From assembly GCA_902784755.1 (NCBI GenBank), contig CACZVX010000007.1, positions 1 through 64,000 on the forward strand: a stretch of DNA of 64,000 nt, in the 5' to 3' direction. Shown in pieces: positions 17,580-25,374 of the stretch (its first letter is position 1; each line of letters starts with the position of its first letter). Position numbers and translations under genes: made by a program. Source of the DNA: an uncultured Prevotellaceae bacterium (GTDB taxonomy: Bacteria; Bacteroidota; Bacteroidia; Bacteroidales; Bacteroidaceae). The notes below the pieces were generated by a model, which saw nothing but the letters and a program-made list of their open reading frames with translations, did no database searches and was not told the origin of the DNA.

Positions 17580-20500
17580 TTATTTGACAACGGTTTTTTT
17601 ACCATTAATAATATAAATACCTTTCTTTTTCGGAATATTATTAAATCTACGTCCACTCAAGTCAAAGACCTCACTTTCATCATCCACATTTCTGAGTGCA
17701 TGAATAGTAGTTGGAGCCATTGGAATGACAATTCGCTCCACAGGCTGTGAGGCTGTGAAATAAGCATGGAATGCTGGAATGGTAGCCGACGACAGCAAAG
17801 GCAGGAAAACCATTGAAGATTCTTCGAAGAGATAGCCATCCGTAAGATTTTTTCCAACAGTGACACCCTGATATCGATAGCCTGCAGCCTCCACAACCAT
17901 AGGCGCTTCCTGCGTGGCAGAAATGTGGGCATCATTGGCAGTAAAGAGTGATTCCTCACCGGCTTTTCCTTTTATAAGATAAGGAATATTGGCACCAAGA
18001 CTATTGACAGGTGTGAAATATGCGATACCTTCTGGGTCCATCGAACTGAGTTCCATGGCCTCTACACCTACGGGCAACTGGCTGACAGCAAAAGGCAATG
18101 ACAAAGTTTCCCATTTGCCGCTTGTTGTACGAGTATATTCTACTTGTCGGACATCAAAAGATGAAGGAGAGAAGAAGGGATAACCATCGGTAAGTCTCAA
18201 AACATCAGCTTTATTTCCCAAAACCACATTCAACCCTTCTAGTCCTGACGGCAGATTCTCTGAGGCATCTATCAGATATAGTGTATTGGGATTAGCATTA
18301 GGGCGCACAGATTTCACCCTGTCTGTAACACCACGCATATCAATGGCAATCACATTATTTGTCGGGTTCACAGTGGTAGTGGGAGCCTGGCCTTTCATCA
18401 GCAGATTCTGTTCCCAGAAAACAACTCCCGGCTGCGTAGTACCCATGGGTTTAAGCCCCCCATCGGTAATGTCACCGCCATCTTGATAGAGAATACTCAT
18501 GGAATAATTGGCATTAAGCTCCAAGTTACTGAAACTATAGTCAGCCTGGCCACGCTTATTACCATCAATATGCATGGTCACATAATTATCGCCAGCACCA
18601 TAGAAAAGACCGCTTGACGGATCCTGTTTGAAAAGCCATAAATGGATAATGCCATCGAAAGGTTCCGAACCAAGGTTAAATATTGTCACCGTACCCTGCA
18701 TTCGATTCCCATAGACGATGCCATTGGAACGATTTGTAACCGTGTGACTGGCATAGCGAAGATTGCCATTAGTGGCTATTCCCTCTTCAGTAATTTCCAC
18801 CGAACCTTCTCCTATAATTTCATTACCATTCCTGTCTGTTGCCAGCCACACATGCCAAACACCTGACTGATTGGGAACAAAGCTAAAATCGCTGACAGTC
18901 TCTCCATCCACAGGTATTGTGACCTGAGTACGGCAAACAGCCTCACCTTTATTATCCGTAAGACTTGCCAGAAGATGTATTTCGCGATAATATTCGGCCG
19001 CATAGTTGTGGAACGTAGCCTTTACTGACTGGCGGTCGCCTACTTTGTGATTGCCAGGGAAGGCTATATTGGTCATTGTGATGTTCTGCTGAGGCATTAT
19101 TCCAAGTGTGACACTACCGTTGGTATCAACCTGAGCTAGGATGTAGTAGACCTGAGGGGAAAGATGAGTCTGCCACTTCGTCAGTGAACTCCGTTTACTA
19201 ACAGGTACAAGCCGATAGGAACCTTCAGAGAGATTATTTATCAGGAATTCATGTCCGACGAAAGTGTTGACACTCAAATGCTGTGTGAAAGAAGAAAGAA
19301 TCTGTAAGGAGCCATCTTCCTTAACAATGGCTATACCCATGTCAAAACTGGTGTCTATTCCTGTCCAGTTAACAAAGTTAGTGAAGAAAATATTTCCATT
19401 TCGGACAGCCCAGTCATTGGCATTGAGAACTGGCTGTTGCTCATCAGCCACAACATTATCAGGCAGACACATACCTATAATGGCCTCTTGACCCATATTA
19501 TAGCCATCGGGAGTAGGGCTCGCACCAATACCACTGCCATCGTCGGGAGCCAACACGTCTATACGAAAATAACCATTGTCGAGACCTCCCCATCCCCAAT
19601 TCAGGTGAAAGAGTCCGCTCACATCATAGCCATCAATCACAAAGGCATGAGCGCCCCCTGTATTAGTGCCTGCAAAGGCAATGGGATGCCCCGTAGCTAG
19701 TTCGTTATAGAGCAAGTCGTGCCAGCTTTGTATGCTGTGATTGTGGCGAGCTTCTATATGTGTGCCGTCATCATAACCGAAATAGTTAATCAAGGCCTTC
19801 ACTCCTTCCGAGAATCCAGCTGCCGACGACGCTCCGTAACCCATCTTGCAGCCCATACCTACCCAGTACATCAGCTGGGCGATGGCTGTTTTCTGTTCGT
19901 CAGTCTCTCCTCCATAATAGTCTGGCAAAATATTATCCCAGTCAATCCGTGAATGTTCAGGAATATTATGTAGCAAAACAGATTTTTTGCCAGCTGTTGT
20001 ATTATAATTCTGATAGTAGCCGGGAATCATACGAATTGTCTCCGAGGGATAACGATAAAAGCCCATCACCTGTGCAATGGCCGTAGCTACACACCCCGTA
20101 GCACTGAGATCACCCTGTGTGCCATCCTCATTGTAATAGCGCGGACAGAGCAGATTATAAGGGCCTCCCTGATTCCAGCGTGTCTGTAAAAGAGGTTCTA
20201 TGGAGTGTTTGGTGATTACAGGAGCACGGCGGAAAGCCATGGTCGACACATCGTCTGCAACATTTTCACTGGAATTTGTATCCACAACTGTTGGTAATGT
20301 TTTTATCTGTTCGCTATACATCTGCAAAAGCCAGCGTAATCCCTCGGGCATGTTATCTTCGGTAAGGTTGCCTTGATCGGAATAACCTAGTATCTGCTCC
20401 GTACGGTCGTCACAGGAGACAATAACATAACCATGACCGTCATCAGCATTAAAGATGGTATATGGCCTAGCTTCCTTGTCTGCCACAGACAATTTCATAG

Positions 20501-20627
20501 GTGTCATTGGTTTTGACATCCATTTCTGTGCGCGCTGCCTTACTGCTTGTTTTGATACTGGTCCGGCTTGCACAGTGATACTCGATAACAGAGCGATGGC
20601 AATGACAATCAAAGAATGTTTCATCAT
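17580..20627 (-). CDS. C10-family (streptopain-like) secreted cysteine peptidase with T9SS-type tail
   Basis: 1015 residues. Signal peptide to about residue 21, a propeptide with the GHGYVIVSCDDRTEQILGYSDQG segment seen in C10 zymogens, then the peptidase domain: nucleophile C179 in ATGCVATAIAQVMGFY and general base H327 in GGAHAFVIDGYD, followed by FHLNWGWGG. This is the SpeB/PrtT/interpain family, endopeptidases with broad specificity. Several beta-sandwich domains follow, and the end VFDLSGRRF..KKKGIYIINGKKTVVK is a type A T9SS sorting tail. The ATG shares one base with the stop of the GH18-like gene (TAATG), so the two are translationally coupled. Probably surface-exposed or released and degrading protein in step with glycan removal. 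Confidence 0.88.
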   Translation of the reverse strand: MMKHSLIVIAIALLSSITVQAGPVSKQAVRQRAQKWMSKPMTPMKLSVADKEARPYTIFNADDGHGYVIVSCDDRTEQILGYSDQGNLTEDNMPEGLRWLLQMYSEQIKTLPTVVDTNSSENVADDVSTMAFRRAPVITKHSIEPLLQTRWNQGGPYNLLCPRYYNEDGTQGDLSATGCVATAIAQVMGFYRYPSETIRMIPGYYQNYNTTAGKKSVLLHNIPEHSRIDWDNILPDYYGGETDEQKTAIAQLMYWVGMGCKMGYGASSAAGFSEGVKALINYFGYDDGTHIEARHNHSIQSWHDLLYNELATGHPIAFAGTNTGGAHAFVIDGYDVSGLFHLNWGWGGLDNGYFRIDVLAPDDGSGIGASPTPDGYNMGQEAIIGMCLPDNVVADEQQPVLNANDWAVRNGNIFFTNFVNWTGIDTSFDMGIAIVKEDGSLQILSSFTQHLSVNTFVGHEFLINNLSEGSYRLVPVSKRSSLTKWQTHLSPQVYYILAQVDTNGSVTLGIMPQQNITMTNIAFPGNHKVGDRQSVKATFHNYAAEYYREIHLLASLTDNKGEAVCRTQVTIPVDGETVSDFSFVPNQSGVWHVWLATDRNGNEIIGEGSVEITEEGIATNGNLRYASHTVTNRSNGIVYGNRMQGTVTIFNLGSEPFDGIIHLWLFKQDPSSGLFYGAGDNYVTMHIDGNKRGQADYSFSNLELNANYSMSILYQDGGDITDGGLKPMGTTQPGVVFWEQNLLMKGQAPTTTVNPTNNVIAIDMRGVTDRVKSVRPNANPNTLYLIDASENLPSGLEGLNVVLGNKADVLRLTDGYPFFSPSSFDVRQVEYTRTTSGKWETLSLPFAVSQLPVGVEAMELSSMDPEGIAYFTPVNSLGANIPYLIKGKAGEESLFTANDAHISATQEAPMVVEAAGYRYQGVTVGKNLTDGYLFEESSMVFLPLLSSATIPAFHAYFTASQPVERIVIPMAPTTIHALRNVDDESEVFDLSGRRFNNIPKKKGIYIINGKKTVVK

Positions 20628-21910
20628 TATTTCATTATTTTTTTTCGATTTTTGATATATACCCCTTTTCTCAAAATAGGATTGTCCGATAAACGACGTC
20701 CGCCAAGGTCGTAGATAACTATAGACGAATAAGAATCGGACGATGAAGGATACAAATCGATGCCTGTATCCTGACTTTTCTTTTCTATTTTCAGAGAACT
20801 AATACGGTTTGCCCAGGCTCCCAGTCGTGGAGACTCAGCCTCAGTATCTTTCCACTCCTTTTCGGAACCTGTGAAACCATCCGAAGTCCAAGTAGTCAGT
20901 TTGTATCCTGAATGGATTTGAAGCGACCTGATTGATTTATCAGAAAGCCCATAAGAGGAAAGTGCTGCTGTACAATATTCGCCTACAGGCAGACTGACAG
21001 GTTCTCCACCAAAACTCGACTCTATATAAAAGGTTACTGCAGGCTCAGTCACATTGTGTTGGATGAAGATGCGGTTCATGGCCGCAGCCCATTGGTTGAG
21101 ATTCCATGACTCATCGTTGTAGACCCATACGAATCCACCTACCACTTTATCATTGTGATACCACGCTTCCATCTGATTGATTGATGCCTGCATATCAGTC
21201 TGATAGTTGGTACGACCCGCATGAAGGGGAATGTTACCAAAATGCCAATCGGAAGGATTGTTGTAGGCTCCGCCATCATAGCACTGTATCATCACTAAAT
21301 CACAAGCTTCAGGGCGAGCGGAGTTCAGTCCATCGACCAATCCCTGCCAGAAAGGCTTATTCGTATAAGGTGCCACCGAAGTCTTATAGCCCAAAACCGA
21401 CATCATTGTATGAAACTTCACAGCCGATGTTACATCGTAGCACGACTCGTCGTCATTATTCACCCCGTCAATTTCAGGAATAGCCTCTTTCAGTGCGCGA
21501 AAATTGCGGTAAAGTATGGACTTTTGTCCAACGCCCTCAGCATCGACGAGCGAGCGGATGCGCTTGTAAGAATCATTTCCCCACCCCCCAATACAGATGT
21601 CGATACGCTCAATTGCCGTTGGCCAAGTTTTCAGTGCCTTCACATCTTCTTGATAATATGGTTGCTCTGAAGCAAACACATACTGCCCGTCCTTACAGAT
21701 TGTCTCACCATCGGTGGTAAGCGTGCCATCTTCCTCTACATTTACATTGAAGAGAATGACATAGGTAAAGCCAGACTTCTTAAGTTTCTCCACCGTGGCA
21801 GGCCGCTCACGGCGGATATGCCCGCCCACATAAACACCACTTCCCGCCTGTGCCAGCATATTTGATGCGATAAAGAAGGCACAAAGAGCCATCACAAGGA
21901 ATCTCTTCAT
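20627..21910 (-). CDS. GH18-like protein (chitinase/endo-beta-N-acetylglucosaminidase fold) with T9SS-type tail
   Basis: 427 residues. Signal peptide ends near MLAQAG. A TIM-barrel-like region follows: YVILFNVNVEEDGTL, IDICIGGWG (barrel strand 3 motif SxGG-like), then DGVNNDDE at residues 148-155, which fits the GH18 DxxDxDxE signature with the middle Asp replaced by Asn but the catalytic Glu (E155) kept; CDLVMIQCYDGG and GGFVWVYNDES correspond to later barrel strands. GH18 enzymes hydrolyse chitin or the chitobiose core of N-glycans with substrate-assisted catalysis. The tail YDLGGRRLSD..LRKGVYIKNRKKIMK is a T9SS sorting signal. Position between a SusE/F-like binder and a C10 protease points to glycoprotein, but activity is unproven. 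Confidence 0.65.
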   Translation of the reverse strand: MKRFLVMALCAFFIASNMLAQAGSGVYVGGHIRRERPATVEKLKKSGFTYVILFNVNVEEDGTLTTDGETICKDGQYVFASEQPYYQEDVKALKTWPTAIERIDICIGGWGNDSYKRIRSLVDAEGVGQKSILYRNFRALKEAIPEIDGVNNDDESCYDVTSAVKFHTMMSVLGYKTSVAPYTNKPFWQGLVDGLNSARPEACDLVMIQCYDGGAYNNPSDWHFGNIPLHAGRTNYQTDMQASINQMEAWYHNDKVVGGFVWVYNDESWNLNQWAAAMNRIFIQHNVTEPAVTFYIESSFGGEPVSLPVGEYCTAALSSYGLSDKSIRSLQIHSGYKLTTWTSDGFTGSEKEWKDTEAESPRLGAWANRISSLKIEKKSQDTGIDLYPSSSDSYSSIVIYDLGGRRLSDNPILRKGVYIKNRKKIMK

Positions 21911-21917
21911 ATTTCTT

Positions 21918-22847
21918 TTACTTCACAATAATCTTCCTGACTGTACCATCGGCCATCTTCACGATATTCAACCCTCGCTGTAGGGCATCACGGCTACGGC
22001 CCTGCATGTCATAAATAGATGCTGGTGAAGTATCGGCATGTTCCATGGCGGTGGAAACGCCCTCAACTTTGGTAGGAGCAGATGAGTTCATCAGCCTATC
22101 GAGCAATTCAGCATGTATGGTCTCTTCAAGAAGATTGACGGTAATCCGATAGACACCCCTAATGTACACATGCCACTTTGTGTCATCACCGCCAATGCGC
22201 ATCTGAGCCGCACTGAGTATGTCTTCATCCTGTGTAAAAGGATGTAGTTCGCGAGGTCCCCAAGTCATTTGCCCTTCCAATTTGAAACGCCCAGGCTCCA
22301 CAACATTCTCATATTCGCCTAATTCTCCTGTCCAAGTGAACACATATGGATTCTCATGGTCGCGCGTAAAAGGAAGCATATTATCACGTTTCCATTCCCA
22401 ACGGTCTGAACCTCCTATAAAAGCACTACCTGCAATGAGGACTTCGTTCCATGGCAAGAAAAGTTCTCCTTTTAATGTACGTTGAGAAACATCAACGATA
22501 AAAAGGTAGGTATCCTCCTGAAATGAGACAACCCATCCGGCTGCATTTTCATCATCTGTCAAATTATATTTTAATCCATAGTTGATAAGATAGGAATCTG
22601 CCAATTGTGGTGTCAGGAACTGCGTCGTACCTTTAATAAACTGTTTTGTGGTCATGATCTTCAATTCTCCTGCATTAAGTGCTCCGGCAAAACGGAATTT
22701 TCCATCAGGACGCTTAACTAATTGTTGTGTTCCTTCTGGTACAGCGCTTCCCGTTGCCCATAATTCATCCTGGGCAGAAAGGCTACTGGCAGCCATGATA
22801 GAAAGGACCAGACATATAGTCAGTTTAAAATATTTTGAAATATTCAT
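21918..22847 (-). CDS. SusE/SusF-like glycan-binding protein with T9SS-type tail (copy 1)
   Basis: 309 residues from Met at 22847, chosen because MNISKYFKLTICLVLSIMAASSLSAQ is a clean signal peptide. Two beta-sandwich repeats begin ELWATGSAVPEGTQQL and EVLIAGSAFIGGSDRWEW, the pattern of SusE/SusF starch-binding modules (carbohydrate-binding Ig-like repeats). The C-terminus carries IYDMQGRSRDALQRGLNIVK, a T9SS tail absent from its paralogue at 33393-34112. No lipobox is seen, unlike SusE/F lipoproteins, so surface anchoring would depend on the T9SS tail. Lies 13 bp after GH31 copy 1 and 7 bp before the GH18-like gene. Confidence 0.68.
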   Translation of the reverse strand: MNISKYFKLTICLVLSIMAASSLSAQDELWATGSAVPEGTQQLVKRPDGKFRFAGALNAGELKIMTTKQFIKGTTQFLTPQLADSYLINYGLKYNLTDDENAAGWVVSFQEDTYLFIVDVSQRTLKGELFLPWNEVLIAGSAFIGGSDRWEWKRDNMLPFTRDHENPYVFTWTGELGEYENVVEPGRFKLEGQMTWGPRELHPFTQDEDILSAAQMRIGGDDTKWHVYIRGVYRITVNLLEETIHAELLDRLMNSSAPTKVEGVSTAMEHADTSPASIYDMQGRSRDALQRGLNIVKMADGTVRKIIVK

Positions 22848-22860
22848 ATCGCTTTTCGTC

Positions 22861-25299
22861 TTAATGAGTAATTTTCTGAATATGTACCTTTCCATCGTCA
22901 GTTACTGTACGCCGTATGGAAATACCTTTATGTGACTGAGATAGAGTATTACTGACTTTTGTCTTACGGCCCAACAGGTCGAAGCTTTCATAACTTACAA
23001 CAGCATGCGAGCCTTCCAACTGATCAATGCCAGTACTGGTAGCCATCAAGCGGACGACGACTTGGGCATCACAACTTACTGAAGGAACATTGACAATGAC
23101 CTGCTGTTGAGCTTCATCATAGACCCAATCATCCACAACAACATCATTTACCGTCACTGACTTTGGAGACTGCTCTGCCAAGAACATCACTGTGTAACTG
23201 CGTTCTGCAGGCATACCTTCAAACTGTCCTTCACGCGAATGGATAGTGAGGGTAACATCATTGGAAGAACGCTGCTGGGAAAACATTGTCGTCGTAAACT
23301 TGCCATTGATATACTCTTGTGTATCACCTTCATCTTCATAAAGGCTGTAAGAACCATCGGCCCCTGGAACCACCTTCAGCAAGAGTTCAGATGGACGAGT
23401 TTTAAGATTCTTGATAACAGGATTACATGGAATGATGCTGCCTGCACGATAGAAATAAGGTATTTCCTCCTGACGATACCAATCACTAACATAACGGTCT
23501 CCTTCTACCAGTTCATTTCGACATACATTAAACCACAAGCCTTCGGGAATCCAAGTCTTCTGAAAGGCCATTTCCCCATCTTCTGCCGCGGTAACAATAG
23601 GTGAAACAAGGATATCATCGCCAAACATATACTCTCCCTCAGCACGATACGCCTCATTCTCATCTGGCCATTCATAATAAAGAGGGCGGCAAATACTGAT
23701 TCCTGTATCATAAGCCTGACGTGCTGCCGTGTAAATATATGGCATCAGTTGATAGCGCAAGTTGACACAATCAAGCAGTAATGGGAAGTTTTCATACATC
23801 CATAGTCGGCGTTCGTTGCCAGCCTGACTAGCCCCATGAGTACGGAAGATTGGGGAAAAAACGCCAAATTGCAGCCAGCGCAGCATCAGTTCTGGGTTCT
23901 TCTCGCCAATCTGCAAGTGACCTCCTATGTCGTGCCCCCAATAGCCAAAACACACATTAGAAGCTGTTGCCGTGAAGTATGGCTGGAAGGCCAGAGATCC
24001 AAAGGTTCCATAAGTATCGCCCGAAAAGCCAATGGGATAGCGGTGACTGCCCAGTCCACCCCAACGGTGAAAGATAAAAGGCCGACGGTCTGTGCGGTTA
24101 ATCCGCATGTCGTTGAAGAACACATGATTACACCAAAATGTTTCACTGAGCCCCTGAATATAGTCACTGGTAAGGTTTTGCTGCCAGTCAATCCACCAAA
24201 AGTCCACTCCTTGTTTCTCACGGTCACGAATGATGCGTTTAAACATGGAACGATAGAAATTAGGCGATTCCAAATTCCAGGGAATACGGTCAACGGTTGA
24301 TGAGAAGCCCAAATCTGAACACATCTCAGCGAAATGGTCCTCATAGTTGGCTACTCCATCGGCTGGGTGCAAGTTGAGAGCCACCTTTAGGCCGCGCTGA
24401 TGCATCCAGTTGATGAGTCCTACGGGATTAGGAATAAGTTTTTTGTTCCAAGTCCATCCCGTCCAGCCATCGAGGTGCCAGTCCATGTCGAAAATCATCA
24501 CATCGATAGGCATATTATTTGTGCTCATATCATTAACCAAACCTATGAAATCCTGTTGTGTATAGGCCTGATACTTGCTATACCAATAACCCAACACATA
24601 AAGAGGAGGAAGAGGTTGCCTGCCAGCTATCTTAATATAGTCACCGATAGCTTGTTTATACTCATGGCCATAGCCCATAAAATACCAGTCCAGAGCCTGC
24701 TTATCTACAGGTTCTGCCACCCAGTCTATACCGTCCACGTTCTGCTCGAAAGCGAAGGTAGTGGAACCATCGCCACGTTTGTTGGATGGCGATTCGTCAA
24801 CAATAGCCCAGCCAGCACGGGAAATAACACCATCTTCAAGGTCAGGACGCTGATTGTCACCGCTGGCCGTGTCGAGAGTGCGCTTGGTACCTTTCAGATT
24901 CAATGCATCTTCCTTACCTGGATACCACGTCACGGTTCGGTCGTCAACCTTTAATGTAATGTTCAGGTTGTTTGGTGATTTCAGCAGTGGACTTATGACG
25001 GAATTGAGACGATAGCGCAACTTCAAAGCCGAAGTCTCGATATAGAGATAGCCACCTTCTTCGCGTGTGGTAAACTGTGGCACAGGGAGGCGACGATTAA
25101 TAACGGCGAAAGTAGCACGGTCCTCAAATGCCGACGATGTACTGTATTGAATGCGAATCATCTGCGGTGTAAGCACCGTAAAACGCGCACGTCCCGAAAC
25201 TACCACAGCATCAGAATTGGCCAGAGGGTCAATCACATCAACTGCCTGCAGAGAGCCATAGGCCAGTAACATCAATATACAAACAAGCAATTTCTTCAT
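22861..25299 (-). CDS. GH31-family alpha-glycosidase with T9SS-type tail (copy 1)
   Basis: 812 residues from Met at 25299 (signal peptide MKKLLVCILMLLAYGSLQA). An N-terminal beta-sandwich precedes a GH31 TIM barrel with nucleophile D371 in DFWWIDWQQ and acid/base candidate D428 in GFSGDTYG, then FGYWGHDIGGH and a DUF5110-like C-terminal sandwich. The WWIDWQ form differs from the WNDMNE form of classic alpha-glucosidases, so substrate (alpha-glucoside, -galactoside, -xyloside or an aminosugar) is uncertain. After the point where the paralogue at 34125-36401 ends, this copy has about 60 more residues (SFDLLGRKTK..HKGISIRR), a T9SS-type tail. Preceded by a GC-rich hairpin at 25324-25350. Confidence 0.85.
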   Translation of the reverse strand: MKKLLVCILMLLAYGSLQAVDVIDPLANSDAVVVSGRARFTVLTPQMIRIQYSTSSAFEDRATFAVINRRLPVPQFTTREEGGYLYIETSALKLRYRLNSVISPLLKSPNNLNITLKVDDRTVTWYPGKEDALNLKGTKRTLDTASGDNQRPDLEDGVISRAGWAIVDESPSNKRGDGSTTFAFEQNVDGIDWVAEPVDKQALDWYFMGYGHEYKQAIGDYIKIAGRQPLPPLYVLGYWYSKYQAYTQQDFIGLVNDMSTNNMPIDVMIFDMDWHLDGWTGWTWNKKLIPNPVGLINWMHQRGLKVALNLHPADGVANYEDHFAEMCSDLGFSSTVDRIPWNLESPNFYRSMFKRIIRDREKQGVDFWWIDWQQNLTSDYIQGLSETFWCNHVFFNDMRINRTDRRPFIFHRWGGLGSHRYPIGFSGDTYGTFGSLAFQPYFTATASNVCFGYWGHDIGGHLQIGEKNPELMLRWLQFGVFSPIFRTHGASQAGNERRLWMYENFPLLLDCVNLRYQLMPYIYTAARQAYDTGISICRPLYYEWPDENEAYRAEGEYMFGDDILVSPIVTAAEDGEMAFQKTWIPEGLWFNVCRNELVEGDRYVSDWYRQEEIPYFYRAGSIIPCNPVIKNLKTRPSELLLKVVPGADGSYSLYEDEGDTQEYINGKFTTTMFSQQRSSNDVTLTIHSREGQFEGMPAERSYTVMFLAEQSPKSVTVNDVVVDDWVYDEAQQQVIVNVPSVSCDAQVVVRLMATSTGIDQLEGSHAVVSYESFDLLGRKTKVSNTLSQSHKGISIRRTVTDDGKVHIQKITH

Positions 25300-25323
25300 T
25301 TCCTGAACTGTATTGATATAAAC

Positions 25324-25350
25324 GGGCCGTGGCACGAGTGCTCACGGCCC
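25324..25350 (-). terminator. GC-rich hairpin between GLUG protein 1 and GH31 copy 1
   Basis: On the plus strand GGGCCGTG (25324-25331) + GCAC pairs with GTGC + CACGGCCC (25343-25350) around GA, with one bulged T: a ~12-bp stem in the 75-bp spacer of the operon. In the minus-strand transcript it follows the GLUG stop by ~25 nt; only a weak AU tract follows (GTTTATAT), so it may be a leaky terminator or an mRNA processing/stability element. Confidence 0.65.
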
Positions 25351-25374
25351 ATCGACTAAAAATAACTTATTTAA

